64,000 nucleotides of DNA, taken from assembly GCF_009690905.1 (NCBI RefSeq), contig NZ_VOSW01000008.1, positions 1 to 64,000 on the forward strand. The letters are read 5' to 3'. The notes below the pieces were generated by a model that worked only from the letters and a program-made list of their open reading frames with translations, was not told the DNA's origin and did no database searches. Positions 1 through 9,991 of this stretch are shown piece by piece (position 1 is the stretch's first letter; the number at the start of each line of letters is the position of its first letter). Made by a program: the position numbers and the translations under genes. This stretch comes from Paraburkholderia madseniana (lineage in GTDB: Bacteria; Pseudomonadota; Gammaproteobacteria; Burkholderiales; Burkholderiaceae).

Positions 1-146
1 CTAGTGCACAGCGAGAAATAAACCGCTAATCTCGACCCCGCAAGCCTCCCCAAGGCCGCACGCAGCGCAAGAAACAACCGCAGCGCGATTGAAATGGCCC
101 TAAAAAGCCAGCCGTGCAACGGCAAAAAAGCACCTCGGAGTACCTT

Positions 147-1496
147 TTGGAAAAGTCAGCATCCCCTGAAGACTGGATCACCCGCAGCCTGCGTGCCGTC
201 TGGCACCCCTGCACCCAGATGAAGCACCACGAGCGCCTGCCGCTCATCCCGGTCGCACGAGGCCAAGGCGCGTGGCTCTACGACCGCGCAAACAACCGTT
301 ATCTGGACGCGATCAGCTCCTGGTGGGTCAACCTGTTCGGCCATGCCAACCCGCGCATCAACGCGGCATTGAAAGACCAACTCGATACGCTCGAACACGC
401 AATGCTCGCGGGCTGCACGCACGAGCCAGCCATCGAACTCGCAGAGCGCCTCGGCGCGCTCACCAACAACATGCTCGGTCACGCGTTCTTCGCGTCCGAT
501 GGCGCATCGGCCGTTGAAATCGCGCTGAAGATGAGCTTCCACTCGTGGCGCAATCGCGGCTTCGTGGACAAACAGGAATTCGTCTGCATCGCCAACAGCT
601 ATCACGGCGAAACCATCGGCGCGCTCGGCGTCACCGATGTCGCGCTCTTCAAAGACGCCTACGATCCGCTCATCCGCAACGCGCACGTCGTCGCATCGCC
701 CGATGCGCGCCTCGCACAAGCAGGCGAAACCGCCGCCGACGTCGCGCGCCGCGCGCTCGATCAGGTTCGCTCGTTGTTCGAAGCACGCGCCACGAAAATC
801 TCGGCGCTGATCGTCGAGCCGCTCGTGCAATGCGCAGCCGGCATGGCGATGCACGACGCGTCGTATATCGCCGGCTTGCGCGCGCTGTGCGATCAGTACG
901 GCGTGCATCTGATCGCCGATGAAATCGCTGTCGGTTGCGGTCGCACCGGCACGTTCTTCGCGTGCGAACAGGCCGGCATCTGGCCGGACTTCCTCTGTCT
1001 GTCGAAAGGGATCAGCGGCGGCTATCTGCCGCTCTCGATCGTGTTGTCGCGCGATGAAATCTTCGACGCCTTCTATCACGACGACACCGCGCGCGGCTTT
1101 CTGCACTCGCATTCGTACACGGGTAATCCGCTCGCGTGCCGCGCGGCGCTCGCCACGCTCGATCTGTTCGCGAGCGACAACGTGCTCACCGTCAACGCGC
1201 AGAAATCCGCCAGGCTAAAGGCCGCGCTCGCGCCGCTCGCCGAACATAAGCAAGTGCGCAATCTGCGACAGTGCGGCACGATCTTCGCGTTCGATGCAGT
1301 GATCGACGACGCTCAGCAAGCCAAAACATTCTCGCGCCGCTTCTTCGAAAACGCGTTGCAGCGCGAACTGCTGCTGCGCCCTATTTCGACCACGGTGTAT
1401 CTGATGCCCCCCTACATCCTCGACGACGAAGAAATCGCGCTGCTCGCCTCGCGCACACGCGAAACCTTCGAAGCCACGCTCGCGGAGACCCGCTAA
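147..1496 (+). CDS. bioA: adenosylmethionine-8-amino-7-oxononanoate aminotransferase
   Basis: PLP-dependent class III aminotransferase that converts KAPA to DAPA in biotin synthesis, using S-adenosylmethionine as amino donor; cytoplasmic. Visible family marks are the N-terminal block [12 protein letters not shown], the cofactor-pocket segment [14 protein letters not shown], and the Schiff-base lysine in [13 protein letters not shown] (about residue 287). The C-terminal part is complete. The start is uncertain: no ATG precedes the conserved region. A TTG at 147 has a GGAG Shine-Dalgarno six bases upstream (137-140) and gives a family-like N-terminus. A GTG at 114 would add 11 residues but has no visible ribosome site. 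The stop overlaps the bioF start by one base, so the two are translationally coupled. First gene of bioA-F-D-B. Confidence 0.95.
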   Translation: MEKSASPEDWITRSLRAVWHPCTQMKHHERLPLIPVARGQGAWLYDRANNRYLDAISSWWVNLFGHANPRINAALKDQLDTLEHAMLAGCTHEPAIELAERLGALTNNMLGHAFFASDGASAVEIALKMSFHSWRNRGFVDKQEFVCIANSYHGETIGALGVTDVALFKDAYDPLIRNAHVVASPDARLAQAGETAADVARRALDQVRSLFEARATKISALIVEPLVQCAAGMAMHDASYIAGLRALCDQYGVHLIADEIAVGCGRTGTFFACEQAGIWPDFLCLSKGISGGYLPLSIVLSRDEIFDAFYHDDTARGFLHSHSYTGNPLACRAALATLDLFASDNVLTVNAQKSARLKAALAPLAEHKQVRNLRQCGTIFAFDAVIDDAQQAKTFSRRFFENALQRELLLRPISTTVYLMPPYILDDEEIALLASRTRETFEATLAETR

Positions 1497-2680
1497 TGCA
1501 TTTGCTCGACACACTCACCGAAGGCCTCAAGGAAATCGACGCGCGTGGTCTGCGCCGCCGTCGTCGTACCGCTGACACGCCGTGCGCCGCGCACATGACA
1601 GTCGACGGCCGCGCGATCATCGGCTTCGCCAGCAACGACTATCTTGGCCTCGCCGCCCATCCGAAACTGATCGCCGCCATCGCTGAAGGCGCGGAACGCT
1701 ATGGCGCCGGCAGCGGCGGTTCACATCTGCTCGGCGGCCACTCGCGCGCACATGCGCAACTCGAAGACGACCTGGCCGAATTCGTCGGCGGCTTCGTCGA
1801 CAATGCTCGAGCGCTCTACTTCAGCACCGGCTACATGGCGAATCTCGCGACGCTCACCGCGCTCGCGGGCCGCGGCACGACGCTCTTCTCCGACGCGTTG
1901 AATCACGCATCGCTGATCGACGGCGCGCGTTTGTCTCGCGCTGACGTGCAGATCTATCCGCACTGCGATATGGCAGCCTTGAGCGCGATGCTCGATGCGT
2001 CGGACGCCGAAGTCAAAGTGATCGTCTCCGATACGGTATTCAGCATGGACGGCGATATCGCGCCATTGACGCGTCTGCTCGAACTCGCGGAACAGCACGG
2101 CGCGTGGCTGATCGTCGACGACGCACACGGTTTCGGCGTGCTCGGTCCGCAAGGCCGTGGCGCGATTGCAGAAGCCGCGTTGCGCTCGCCGAATCTGATT
2201 TCGATCGGCACGCTCGGCAAGGCCGCGGGGGTGTCGGGCGCATTCGTCGTCGCTCACGAGACCGTGATCGAATGGCTCGTGCAGCGCGCGCGTCCGTACA
2301 TCTTCACGACCGCGTCGGTGCCGGCTGCAGCGCATGCGGTGTCGGCGAGCCTGCGCATCATAGGTGGCGAAGAAGGTGATGCACGCCGTGCGCATCTGCA
2401 GAAACTGATCGAACGCACGCGCGCGATGCTGAAAGCCACGCCATGGCTGCCAGTCGATTCGCACACTGCTGTGCAACCGCTGATCATCGGCGCAAACGAT
2501 GCCACGCTCGACATAGCAGCCACGCTCGATCGTGCCGGTCTCTGGGTACCGGCAATCCGACCGCCGACGGTGCCCGTGGGTACGTCGCGGCTGCGCATTT
2601 CGCTTTCCGCCGCGCATTCGCAAGCGGATCTGGACCGGCTCGAAGCGGGCTTCCAACAACTCGGTGCGAAGGCGGCATGA
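1496..2680 (+). CDS. bioF: 8-amino-7-oxononanoate synthase
   Basis: PLP enzyme of the alpha-oxoamine synthase family that condenses pimeloyl thioester with L-alanine to give KAPA. The product is 394 residues, normal for BioF. Landmarks are the substrate segment [14 protein letters not shown] near the N-terminus, [13 protein letters not shown], the D-x-A-H motif in [11 protein letters not shown], and the PLP lysine in [14 protein letters not shown]. The ATG at 1496 shares one base with the bioA stop, and the TGA at the end overlaps the bioD ATG (ATGA), so the gene is embedded in a tightly coupled operon. The reading frame is open further upstream inside bioA, but nothing conserved lies there. 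Confidence 0.97.
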   Translation: MHLLDTLTEGLKEIDARGLRRRRRTADTPCAAHMTVDGRAIIGFASNDYLGLAAHPKLIAAIAEGAERYGAGSGGSHLLGGHSRAHAQLEDDLAEFVGGFVDNARALYFSTGYMANLATLTALAGRGTTLFSDALNHASLIDGARLSRADVQIYPHCDMAALSAMLDASDAEVKVIVSDTVFSMDGDIAPLTRLLELAEQHGAWLIVDDAHGFGVLGPQGRGAIAEAALRSPNLISIGTLGKAAGVSGAFVVAHETVIEWLVQRARPYIFTTASVPAAAHAVSASLRIIGGEEGDARRAHLQKLIERTRAMLKATPWLPVDSHTAVQPLIIGANDATLDIAATLDRAGLWVPAIRPPTVPVGTSRLRISLSAAHSQADLDRLEAGFQQLGAKAA

Positions 2681-3408
2681 TTGGCTCGAGTAAAAGCGCG
2701 CTGTCGCTATTCGTCACCGGTACCGATACGGAAATCGGCAAGACCTTCGTGTCCGCAGCGCTTCTGCGCGGTTTCGTCAGTGAGGGCCTGCAGGCCGCCG
2801 CGATGAAACCGATCGCCGCGGGCGCGTTCGAAGTGAACGGCGTGCTGCATAACGAAGACGCGGATCAACTCGACGCCGCGTCGAGCGTCCTGCTGCCGCC
2901 GGAGATTCGCACGCCGTATCTGTTGAAGGAACCGGCCGCGCCACACATCGCAGCCGCGTTGGAAAACGTCACGTTCGATATCGACCACATCGTCGATTGC
3001 CATGCGCAGGCTTTGACGCGAGCCGAGATCGTCGTGGTGGAAGGCGTCGGCGGATTTCGCGTGCCGCTGACCGCAACGCAAGATACCGCCGACCTCGCCG
3101 TCGCGCTGAAGCTGCCGGTCGTGCTGGTGGTCGGCATGCGCCTCGGCTGCATCAGCCATGCGCTGCTCACCGCCGAAGCGATCGCCGCGCGCGGTCTCAC
3201 GCTCGCCGGCTGGGTGGCGAACCGTGTCGATCCGGATATGACGTTCCCCGACGAAAACATCGCTTCGATTCGCGAGCATCTTGCGCGTGAATACGACGCC
3301 CCCTTGCTCGGCATCGTGCCGCATTTGAGCCCGGCTTCGCCCGAGCTCGCGGCGGATCAACTCGACATCAACCGACTCCTGCAGACGCTGCGCCACGCGC
3401 AGCGCTGA
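2677..3408 (+). CDS. bioD: dethiobiotin synthetase
   Basis: ATP-dependent carboxylase that closes the ureido ring of dethiobiotin from DAPA and CO2. The 243-residue product carries the P-loop [10 protein letters not shown] at residues 14-23, the substrate-lysine segment MKPIAAG, the [10 protein letters not shown] motif and the nucleotide-base segment WVANRVDP. The ATG overlaps the bioF stop codon by four bases (ATGA). An in-frame open stretch extends far upstream within bioF, but the homology begins exactly at this ATG. bioB follows after a short gap. Confidence 0.97.
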   Translation: MIGSSKSALSLFVTGTDTEIGKTFVSAALLRGFVSEGLQAAAMKPIAAGAFEVNGVLHNEDADQLDAASSVLLPPEIRTPYLLKEPAAPHIAAALENVTFDIDHIVDCHAQALTRAEIVVVEGVGGFRVPLTATQDTADLAVALKLPVVLVVGMRLGCISHALLTAEAIAARGLTLAGWVANRVDPDMTFPDENIASIREHLAREYDAPLLGIVPHLSPASPELAADQLDINRLLQTLRHAQR

Positions 3409-3442
3409 AAACCCATCACATCCATCCATGAGGATTGACGAC

Positions 3443-4522
3443 ATGACGCAACTGAACATCGCTCCGGCGCCAGCCGACACGGCCACCGCCAACAACAACG
3501 CAGCAGCAGGCACCAAGCCGATGGCCAAGTGGCGCGTCGCCGACATCGTCGCGCTGTACGAACTGCCGTTCAACGACCTGATGTTCCGCGCGCAACAAAC
3601 CCATCGCGAACACTTCGACGCCAACACCGTGCAACTGTCGACGCTGCTGTCGATCAAGACCGGCGGTTGCGAAGAAGATTGCGCGTACTGCCCGCAGTCG
3701 GTGCATCACGACACCGGCCTGCAAGCCGACAAGCTGATGCCGGTCGATGAAGTATTGGCCGCCGCCAAGGTCGCCAAGGAAAACGGCGCGACGCGCTTCT
3801 GCATGGGCGCGGCGTGGCGCAATCCGAAGGACCGACACCTCGAGCCGATCAAGGACATGATCCGCGGCGTGAAGGCGATGGGCCTCGAAACCTGCGTGAC
3901 GCTCGGCATGCTGGAGACGCATCAGGCGCAAGGTCTGCGCGAAGCGGGTCTCGACTACTACAACCACAACCTCGATACGTCGCCGGAGTTCTATGGCCAG
4001 ATCATTTCGACGCGCACGTATCAGGACCGTCTCGATACGCTGGAACGCGTGCGCGATGCGGGCATCAACGTATGCTGCGGCGGGATTGTCGGTTTGGGTG
4101 AATCGCGCCGTGAGCGCGCCGGCCTGATCGCGCAACTGGCGAACATGGAGCCGTATCCGGAATCCGTGCCGATCAACAACCTGGTGCAGGTGGAAGGCAC
4201 GCCGCTGACCGGCACCGAAGCGATCGATCCGTTCGAATTCGTCCGCACGATCGCGGTTGCACGTATCACGATGCCGCGCGCGATGGTGCGTTTGTCGGCA
4301 GGCCGCGAGCAGATGGACGAAGCGTTGCAGGCGCTGTGTTTCCTCGCCGGCGCGAACTCGATTTTCTACGGCGACCAGTTGCTGACCACCAGCAACCCGC
4401 AAGCCGAAGCGGACCGCAAGCTGCTCGAACGCCTCGGTATTCGCGCAGAAGCTGCGCAGCAGATGCCGTTGGATCAGAGCGGCTGCGAGCATGGCTGCGA
4501 TAAGCGCGCGGCGCCGAACTAA
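3443..4522 (+). CDS. bioB: biotin synthase
   Basis: Radical-SAM enzyme that inserts sulfur into dethiobiotin. The C-x3-C-x2-C cluster motif is seen as [11 protein letters not shown] near residue 75, followed by the family blocks [26 protein letters not shown] and GGIVGLGE, and further cysteine/arginine ligands for the [2Fe-2S] cluster. The product is 359 residues with a low-complexity Ala/Asn/Thr leader and a Cys-rich tail ([10 protein letters not shown]), as in other Burkholderiales BioB. The ATG at 3443 is chosen because AGGA (3431-3434) sits eight bases upstream. An ATG at 3428 would add five residues but lacks a ribosome site. Last gene of the operon. Confidence 0.97.
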   Translation: MTQLNIAPAPADTATANNNAAAGTKPMAKWRVADIVALYELPFNDLMFRAQQTHREHFDANTVQLSTLLSIKTGGCEEDCAYCPQSVHHDTGLQADKLMPVDEVLAAAKVAKENGATRFCMGAAWRNPKDRHLEPIKDMIRGVKAMGLETCVTLGMLETHQAQGLREAGLDYYNHNLDTSPEFYGQIISTRTYQDRLDTLERVRDAGINVCCGGIVGLGESRRERAGLIAQLANMEPYPESVPINNLVQVEGTPLTGTEAIDPFEFVRTIAVARITMPRAMVRLSAGREQMDEALQALCFLAGANSIFYGDQLLTTSNPQAEADRKLLERLGIRAEAAQQMPLDQSGCEHGCDKRAAPN

Positions 4523-4568
4523 AGAACTACGCGCACGAAGCGCGTGTGATAAATCGCGCGCAATAAAA

Positions 4569-4598
4569 AAAGGCCACCTCGTTTCCGAGGTGGCCTTT
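4569..4598. terminator. bidirectional intrinsic terminator between bioB and sbp
   Basis: A perfect 13-bp stem (AAAGGCCACCTCG / CGAGGTGGCCTTT) encloses a TTTC loop. It is flanked by A-runs on the left and T-rich sequence on the right, so it can end bioB from the left and the minus-strand sbp gene from the right. Confidence 0.9.
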
Positions 4599-4616
4599 CT
4601 ACTTCCAGGCAAAGAT

Positions 4617-5642
4617 TTACTTCTTGTCGACGATGATCTGATCGAACGTCCCGCCATCGGAGAAATGCGTTTGCTGTGCTTTCTGCCAGCTACCGAACAT
4701 TTCTTCGACGGTGAAGGTCTTGATCGGTTTGAACTCGCCCGCGTGCTTCGCGAGCACGTTCTTGTCACGCGGACGCAGATGATGCTGGGCAATGATTTCC
4801 TGCGCAGCCGGCGACCAAAGATAGTCGAGATACGCCTGCGCTTCCTTGCGCGTGCCGCGCTTGTCGACCACCTTGTCGACGATCGACACCGGCGGCGCAG
4901 CCAGCAGGCTCACAGACGGATACACCGCTTCGAAATTGCCCGCGCCCACACCCGTGTCGATCAACGACACTTCGTTTTCGAACGTCACCAGCACGTCGCC
5001 GATACCGCGCTGCGTGAAGGTCGTCGTCGCACCGCGGCCGCCCGTATCGAGAATCGGCACGTTCTTGAAGATGGCCTTTTCGAAATCGATCGCCTGCGCA
5101 TCGGTGCCGCCGTGTTGCTTGCGATAACCCCATGCGGCCAGATACGCGTAGCGGCCGTTACCCGAAGTCTTCGGGTTCGCAATCACCACTTGCACGCCGG
5201 GTTTGGCGAGGTCGTCCCAGTCCTTGATGTGCTTCGGATTGCCCTTTCGTACGAGGAACACCATAGTCGTCGTGTACGGAGCGCTATCGTCAGGCAGACG
5301 CGCGCGCCAGTTGGCGGGTACCAGTTGACCCTTTTCGGCGAGCAGGTCGATGTCGTTCGGCTGGTTCATCGTCACCACGTCAGCCTGCAGTCCTTGCAGC
5401 ACCGACAGCGCCTGCGCGCTCGACGCGCCATGCGACTGGCGAATCGACACGCTCTCGCCGCCCTTCTCTTTGTATGCCGTGATGAAGCCGGCGTTGATGT
5501 CCTTGTACAACTCGCGCGTCACGTCGTACGACACGTTGAGCAGCGACGTGTCGGCGTGCGCCGTCGAGATGCCGCCGAGCGCGAGCGTCATTGCCGTCAT
5601 GCCGGCTGCCAGCCAGCGCGATGTCCCCGTCTTGCCTGCCAT
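4617..5642 (-). CDS. sbp: periplasmic sulfate-binding protein
   Basis: Solute-binding subunit of a sulfate/thiosulfate ABC importer. The product is 341 residues with a Sec signal peptide (hydrophobic stretch ending AHA before DTSLLNVSYDVTRELYK, the typical mature N-terminus of Sbp/CysP). Family segments include QSHGASSAQA, ADVVTMNQPNDIDLLA, NPKTSGNGRYAYLAAWGY and FENEVSLI. The ATG at 5642 is chosen because GGGGA lies just upstream and the signal peptide starts here; an ATG at 5684 would add 14 unlikely residues. No cysT/cysW/cysA permease or ATPase gene is next to it, so it must act with a transporter encoded elsewhere. It faces bioB across a shared terminator. Confidence 0.95.
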   Translation of the reverse strand: MAGKTGTSRWLAAGMTAMTLALGGISTAHADTSLLNVSYDVTRELYKDINAGFITAYKEKGGESVSIRQSHGASSAQALSVLQGLQADVVTMNQPNDIDLLAEKGQLVPANWRARLPDDSAPYTTTMVFLVRKGNPKHIKDWDDLAKPGVQVVIANPKTSGNGRYAYLAAWGYRKQHGGTDAQAIDFEKAIFKNVPILDTGGRGATTTFTQRGIGDVLVTFENEVSLIDTGVGAGNFEAVYPSVSLLAAPPVSIVDKVVDKRGTRKEAQAYLDYLWSPAAQEIIAQHHLRPRDKNVLAKHAGEFKPIKTFTVEEMFGSWQKAQQTHFSDGGTFDQIIVDKK

Positions 5643-5860
5643 CTTGTCCCCGCCTATCGATGATGAAAACCGGTGGCCGCACAAACGTGCAGCGTGAAGC
5701 GGGATTCTAACGGATCGCTTACTGGTTCACTCGCGCTCAACTGCGCATTCAAGTCCTCCTTCGCTTCCTCGCTCAATGACGCGTTCAGTTGCGCGCCCGG
5801 GGACTCGATCGCTTGCCGGGCAGCGGTTGCCCAAACGCCAGGCGAAGCACTCGAACCCAC

Positions 5861-6463
5861 TCAAACAAACGCGTGCTGCGCGACCTCGAACGTCTCCTCG
5901 CGAAAACGCAGCGGCGCCGCGCAATGCACCAACGTATCGACGAAATACTTGGCACGCGGCCACGGGCCGAATCCCGCCGCGGTGTTGATATGTCCCGCGT
6001 CGCCGAGATTGACGAACGCGCTGCCGAAACGCTGCGCGAGATCCCGCGAACCGGCGAGCGGCATCCACGGGTCGGTTTCACTGCCGATCAGAATCGACGG
6101 CACGCCGAGACGCCGCGCGTCGAACGGTCCGGCGAAGGCGAATTTCTCCGGGCTTGCAGGCGCGACGAACAGCACGCCGACCACATCGTTCGCATGCGAC
6201 GCCTGCTGCAACGCGTGCGCAGTCGCGAGGCAACCAAAGCTGTGGGCGGCCAGCACGAACGGCCCGCGTTCGCGCGCGAGCAGATCGCGCAGCGACTTCG
6301 CCCAGACGGCGACGTCCGGGGCTTCCCAGTCGGCCTGTTCGACGCGCAGCGAGCGCGCGAATTGCCGTTCGAGCCATGTTTGCCAGTGCGCGCCCTCGCT
6401 GCCGTGCAGGCCGGGAACGGTGACGAGCCGCGGCGGCCATGTCGATTTGGTGCATGAAAGCAT
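5861..6463 (-). CDS. RBBP9/YdeN-family serine hydrolase
   Basis: Small alpha/beta hydrolase of 200 residues. The N-terminal VTVPGLHGSEGAHWQTWLE block is diagnostic of the RBBP9/YdeN family. The nucleophile elbow is AAHSFGCLA (Ser about residue 80), the acid is expected in IGSETDPWMP, and the His in NLGDAGHINTAAGFG completes the triad. The substrate is unknown in this family. The ATG at 6463 has an AGGGA ribosome site five bases upstream; open sequence to 6598 adds no conserved residues. It stands alone on the minus strand, divergent from the ghrA operon, with the shared control region at 6464-6657. Confidence 0.85.
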   Translation of the reverse strand: MLSCTKSTWPPRLVTVPGLHGSEGAHWQTWLERQFARSLRVEQADWEAPDVAVWAKSLRDLLARERGPFVLAAHSFGCLATAHALQQASHANDVVGVLFVAPASPEKFAFAGPFDARRLGVPSILIGSETDPWMPLAGSRDLAQRFGSAFVNLGDAGHINTAAGFGPWPRAKYFVDTLVHCAAPLRFREETFEVAQHAFV

Positions 6464-6657
6464 GTCTGTCCCTCGCTGCCGGAATCCGGGAAATGATTGT
6501 CCCGCCGGGCGTCGCAAGGGCGAACCAAGTTTTTGTGCTTTGTTTATCGGGCAAACGCGCGGCCATGTCGCAGGGGCAAATCGCACGCCCGTGCGCAAAC
6601 GCGCGCGATTCGCGGCGAAAAAGTAGAATGAAGCCTATCCGTAACAGGAGGAGGCCC

Positions 6658-6759
6658 ATGCCGCAAGCGTCGTCTGAAGTGCCGCGGGCGTTGCAGCCGT
6701 TCTACCGGGCCTCTCCCGTCATCCGACTCGACAACGCACGCGCCTTCCGGACCGTATGA
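6658..6759 (+). CDS. 33-residue translated leader coupled to ghrA
   Basis: A short frame begins at an ATG preceded by an unusually strong ribosome site, AGGAGGAGG at 6646-6654. It encodes 33 residues (starting MPQASSEVPRALQPFYRAS) and ends with a TGA that overlaps the ghrA ATG (ATGA at 6756-6759). The ghrA start has no good Shine-Dalgarno of its own, since its upstream bases lie within this leader. The arrangement suggests ghrA is translated by termination-reinitiation. The peptide has no recognised domain; a role as a small protein cannot be excluded. Confidence 0.6.
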   Translation: MPQASSEVPRALQPFYRASPVIRLDNARAFRTV

Positions 6760-7697
6760 AAATCCTCTTCTACATGCCGCATTCCGACGCCGCCGCGTGG
6801 CTTCACGACTTCGCCCATGCGCTGCCGGAAGCCGATTTGCGCGAGTGGCAACCGGGCGACACCGAACCAGCCGATTTCGCGGTCGTGTGGCGCCCGCCGC
6901 GCGAGATGCTGGCCGGCCGCGACAATCTGCGCGCGATCTTCAATCTCGGCGCGGGCGTCGATGCAATCCTCGCGCTCGAACACGAGCAGCCCGGTACGTT
7001 GCCGCGCAGCGCCCAGTTGATCCGGCTCGAAGACACCGGCATGGCCCTGCAGATGGCCGAGTATGTGACACATGCGGTGCTGCGTTACCTGCGACGTTTC
7101 GACGAATACCAGACGCTGCAAAGCGAACACCGCTGGGAAGTGCTCGATCCGCATCCGCGCGAGACCTTCACGGTTGGTGTCCTCGGCCTCGGCGTCCTCG
7201 GTACGCATGTCGCGAAAGCAGTCGCGGCGTTCGGCATGCCGGTACGCGGGTATAGCCGTAGTGCGCGGCAAATCGACGGCGTCACGACCTTCGCCGGTGA
7301 ATCACAGTTCGATGCGTTTCTCGACGGCGTGAAAGTGCTGGTCAATCTGCTGCCGCATACGCCGGATACAGGCGACGTGCTGAACACGCGCACCTTCTCT
7401 AAGCTCGCGAAGAGTGCCTATCTGATCAACGTCGCACGCGGCGGGCATCTGGTCGAACAGGATCTGCTCGAAGCGCTGGCAAGCGGCCAGGTCGCCGCCG
7501 CGACGCTGGACGTGTTCCGCGAAGAACCGCTGCCGCCCGATCATCTGTTCTGGCAGGAGCCACGTATCACGATTACGCCGCATATTTCCGCGCTCACCTT
7601 GCGCGAAGAGAGCGTCGCGCAAGTCGCACGGAAAATGACGGCGCTGATGCGCGGCGAAACGGTAAGCGGCGTGGTTGATATAGAGCGTGGATACTGA
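6756..7697 (+). CDS. ghrA: glyoxylate/hydroxypyruvate reductase A-type dehydrogenase
   Basis: NAD(P)H-dependent D-isomer 2-hydroxyacid dehydrogenase (313 residues) that reduces glyoxylate or hydroxypyruvate. The Rossmann motif GVLGLGVLGTHVAKA is seen near residue 142. The catalytic Arg is in LINVARGGHLVEQD, the Glu in DVFREEPLPPDHLFW and the His in ITPHISALT, all typical of GhrA rather than of serA- or ldhA-type enzymes. The start overlaps the stop of the preceding 33-residue leader by four bases. HMG-CoA lyase follows 89 bases downstream on the same strand, so this may be the first enzyme gene of the 6.6-10.9 kb operon. Cytoplasmic. Confidence 0.9.
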   Translation: MKILFYMPHSDAAAWLHDFAHALPEADLREWQPGDTEPADFAVVWRPPREMLAGRDNLRAIFNLGAGVDAILALEHEQPGTLPRSAQLIRLEDTGMALQMAEYVTHAVLRYLRRFDEYQTLQSEHRWEVLDPHPRETFTVGVLGLGVLGTHVAKAVAAFGMPVRGYSRSARQIDGVTTFAGESQFDAFLDGVKVLVNLLPHTPDTGDVLNTRTFSKLAKSAYLINVARGGHLVEQDLLEALASGQVAAATLDVFREEPLPPDHLFWQEPRITITPHISALTLREESVAQVARKMTALMRGETVSGVVDIERGY

Positions 7698-7786
7698 GCA
7701 AAAATATCGAGCACGGATTTTGAACACCACCGAATTCATCTGAAGGAGCGCCGCCACGCGCGGGCTCATTGCATGGGAGACTCATC

Positions 7787-8713
7787 ATGGCCTTGCCCCA
7801 ACGCGTCAAAATCGTCGAAGTCGGTCCGCGTGACGGACTGCAGAACGAGAAAGAATTCGTCCCCACCGGGATCAAGATCGAGTTGATCAACCGCTTGTCG
7901 GCGGCCGGCTTTCGCAACGTCGAATCCGCGTCGTTCGTATCGCCGAAATGGGTGCCGCAGATGGCTGACGGCGCCGACGTGATGGCCGGCATCGAGCGCC
8001 GCGCCGGTACGATCTACTCCGTGCTGACGCCGAATCTGCGCGGTTTCGAAGGTGCACTTGCCGCGCGTGCGGATGAAATCGTGATTTTCGGTGCGGCCAG
8101 CGAAGCGTTCTCGCAGAAGAACATCAATTGCAGCATCGCAGAAAGCATCGATCGATTCGCGCCCGTCGCGCAGGCCGCGAAGGAACATGGCCTGCGGATT
8201 CGCGGCAGCGTGTCGTGTGCGCTGGGCTGTCCGTATCAAGGCGAAGTGCCGGTCGCGTCGGTAGTTGATGTGGTCGAACGTTTCGCGGCGCTCGGTTGCG
8301 ACGAGATCGACATCGCGGACACGATCGGCGTCGGCACGCCGAAGCGCACGCGCGAAGTGTTCGAGGCGGTCACCAGGGTGTTTCCGCGCGAACGTCTGTC
8401 GGGGCACTTCCACGACACCTACGGTCAGGCGCTCGCGAACATCTACGCGGCGTTGCAGGAAGGCATCGAGATCTATCACGCGTCGGTGGCGGGGCTCGGC
8501 GGCTGCCCGTATGCGAAGGGCGCAACCGGCAACGTCGCGACCGAAGACGTGCTGTATCTGATGAACGGCCTCGGCATCGAGACCGGCGTCGACCTCGCGC
8601 AAGTTGTCGCGATCGGTGATTTCATTTCGACGTCGATCGGCCGGCCCAATGTCTCGCGCGCCGGCAAGGCGTTGCTTGCCAAAGCCCGCAGCGAGCAGGC
8701 CAACTGCGTTTGA
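7787..8713 (+). CDS. mvaB: hydroxymethylglutaryl-CoA lyase
   Basis: Cleaves HMG-CoA to acetoacetate and acetyl-CoA, the last step of leucine catabolism. The 308-residue TIM-barrel protein shows the metal/substrate motif EVGPRDGLQNE near the N-terminus, FVSPKWVPQMAD, SCALGCPYQGEV, the metal-binding HFHDTYGQA and the glycine-rich signature GLGGCPYAKGATGN containing the active-site Cys. The ATG at 7787 is preceded by GGGAGA. An in-frame ATG at 7769 would add six residues. No other leucine-pathway gene (isovaleryl-CoA dehydrogenase, MCC subunits) is in the window. It lies 42 bases before the YbaK-like gene in the same orientation. Confidence 0.95.
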   Translation: MALPQRVKIVEVGPRDGLQNEKEFVPTGIKIELINRLSAAGFRNVESASFVSPKWVPQMADGADVMAGIERRAGTIYSVLTPNLRGFEGALAARADEIVIFGAASEAFSQKNINCSIAESIDRFAPVAQAAKEHGLRIRGSVSCALGCPYQGEVPVASVVDVVERFAALGCDEIDIADTIGVGTPKRTREVFEAVTRVFPRERLSGHFHDTYGQALANIYAALQEGIEIYHASVAGLGGCPYAKGATGNVATEDVLYLMNGLGIETGVDLAQVVAIGDFISTSIGRPNVSRAGKALLAKARSEQANCV

Positions 8714-8755
8714 CGCAGGCCACACATTTAGCCAAATCATTCAGGACCTGAAACG

Positions 8756-9277
8756 ATGACGGATCACGCCTCCCTCGACTCAGACGATCTCGCCGCATTG
8801 CCTGACTCCGCACGCCGCGTCGCGCTGTTGTTGCGCGAACGCGGCCACGCGGGACGGATCGTGATGCTGCCGGAAACCGGCAAGACGTCCGCCGAAGCCG
8901 CAGCCGGCCTTGGCTGCTCCGTTGCGCAGATCGCCAAGTCGATCCTGTTTCGCCGCCGCGAAGACGACGCGCCGGTACTGGTGGTCGCGAGCGGCGCGAA
9001 TCGCGTCGACGAAACGAAGGTCGCGGCGCAAGTCGGCGAGATCGGCCGTGCGGATGCGAAGTTCGTCCGCGAAAAAACGGGTTATGCGATCGGCGGTGTC
9101 TGCCCGATCGGCCACGCCACCGAACCTGTCACGCTGATCGATGCCGATCTGCTGGAACTCGACAGCCTGTGGGCCGCCGCGGGTCATCCGCATGCGGTGT
9201 TCAATCTGACGGCGCAGGAACTGATTGCGTTGACGGGCGCACCGGCGATCGACGTGGCGCTGCGCGAGACGGCCTGA
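8756..9277 (+). CDS. YbaK/EbsC-type aminoacyl-tRNA deacylase
   Basis: A 173-residue YbaK/ProX-like trans-editing domain protein, expected to hydrolyse mischarged aminoacyl-tRNA. Family features are [23 protein letters not shown] (the conserved Lys lies in its second half), [15 protein letters not shown] and the glycine-rich [15 protein letters not shown] loop that shapes the substrate pocket. It lacks any synthetase domain, so it is free-standing. It starts at a normal ATG and is followed by the DUF1289 gene only four bases after its stop, pointing to one transcript with the genes to 10908. Substrate specificity (Cys, Pro or other) cannot be read from sequence alone. Confidence 0.88.
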   Translation: MTDHASLDSDDLAALPDSARRVALLLRERGHAGRIVMLPETGKTSAEAAAGLGCSVAQIAKSILFRRREDDAPVLVVASGANRVDETKVAAQVGEIGRADAKFVREKTGYAIGGVCPIGHATEPVTLIDADLLELDSLWAAAGHPHAVFNLTAQELIALTGAPAIDVALRETA

Positions 9278-9281
9278 CGCA

Positions 9282-9509
9282 ATGACAGCGGGCATCGATA
9301 ACGAAGACGACGAGGCTGCCGTGCCGTCACCGTGCATCAGCGTGTGCAGGATGGACGCCTCGACCGGTTGGTGCGAAGGCTGCTTGCGCACGATCGACGA
9401 GATCGCCAGTTGGTCTTCGTTCGACGACGACGCGAAGCGCGCCGTCTGGGACGCAATCGAGGAACGCCACGCGGAGTTCATGGCAAAGCAGGCAAAGGCG
9501 CAGCGGTGA
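9282..9509 (+). CDS. DUF1289 small cysteine protein
   Basis: A 75-residue protein with the DUF1289 signature: [11 protein letters not shown], then [15 protein letters not shown], and an acidic/aromatic helix ending in [10 protein letters not shown]. The four cysteines (two Cx3C and Cx2C pairs) suggest a metal or cluster site, but the family has no established function. It starts four bases after the upstream stop. Its own TGA overlaps a GTG start of the next gene (GTGA), so it is translationally embedded in the operon. Confidence 0.9.
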   Translation: MTAGIDNEDDEAAVPSPCISVCRMDASTGWCEGCLRTIDEIASWSSFDDDAKRAVWDAIEERHAEFMAKQAKAQR

Positions 9510-9991
9510 ACGTCGCACCGCGCATCGTAACGATCGGCGAGACGTTCAGCTCGACGCTCGAGCTATCGGCGGAATCGGTGAAGTCGTTCGCCACGCTCGT
9601 CAACGACTTCAACCCGCTGCATCACGACGATGCCTACGCCGCGCAAAGCCGCTTCGGCGGTTTGATCGCGTCCGGCACGCAACCCACCGCGTATTTCATG
9701 GCGCTACTGGCGACCTATTTCTCCACGTACGCGCAGCCGCTCGGCCTCGAGTTCGATATCAAGCTAAAGAAAGCCGTCCACGCGAACGATACGTTGACGA
9801 TCAAGTGGCGCGTGCGCGACGCGTACTGGAAGCCGAGTCTGAACGGCGATCTGACGCATCTCGAAGGGAGCGTGGTGAATCAACGCGGCGACACCATGTT
9901 GATCGGCACGTCGACAATCCTGGTGATGCCGAAACCCGAACCATCGGCGAATGCGAACGCGAGCACAAACCCGGACACAAGCGCACCATGA
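9506..9991 (+). CDS. MaoC-type hotdog-fold dehydratase
   Basis: A 161-residue hotdog-fold protein of the MaoC/(R)-enoyl-CoA hydratase family. The hydratase motif is seen as [18 protein letters not shown] (Asp and His of the catalytic dyad), followed by [20 protein letters not shown]. The tail after about residue 135 is a low-complexity Pro/Ser/Asn/Thr stretch. No ATG precedes the conserved region in frame; the GTG at 9506 overlaps the upstream stop and gives an N-terminus ([14 protein letters not shown]) matching the family length. The following gene starts on the ATGA at its stop. Acyl-CoA substrate unknown. Confidence 0.85.
   Translation: MNVAPRIVTIGETFSSTLELSAESVKSFATLVNDFNPLHHDDAYAAQSRFGGLIASGTQPTAYFMALLATYFSTYAQPLGLEFDIKLKKAVHANDTLTIKWRVRDAYWKPSLNGDLTHLEGSVVNQRGDTMLIGTSTILVMPKPEPSANANASTNPDTSAP

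Noticed and set aside
3416..4792. A 458-codon minus-strand frame over bioB
   Set aside because: Complement of bioB codons; no domain, and it crosses the terminator.
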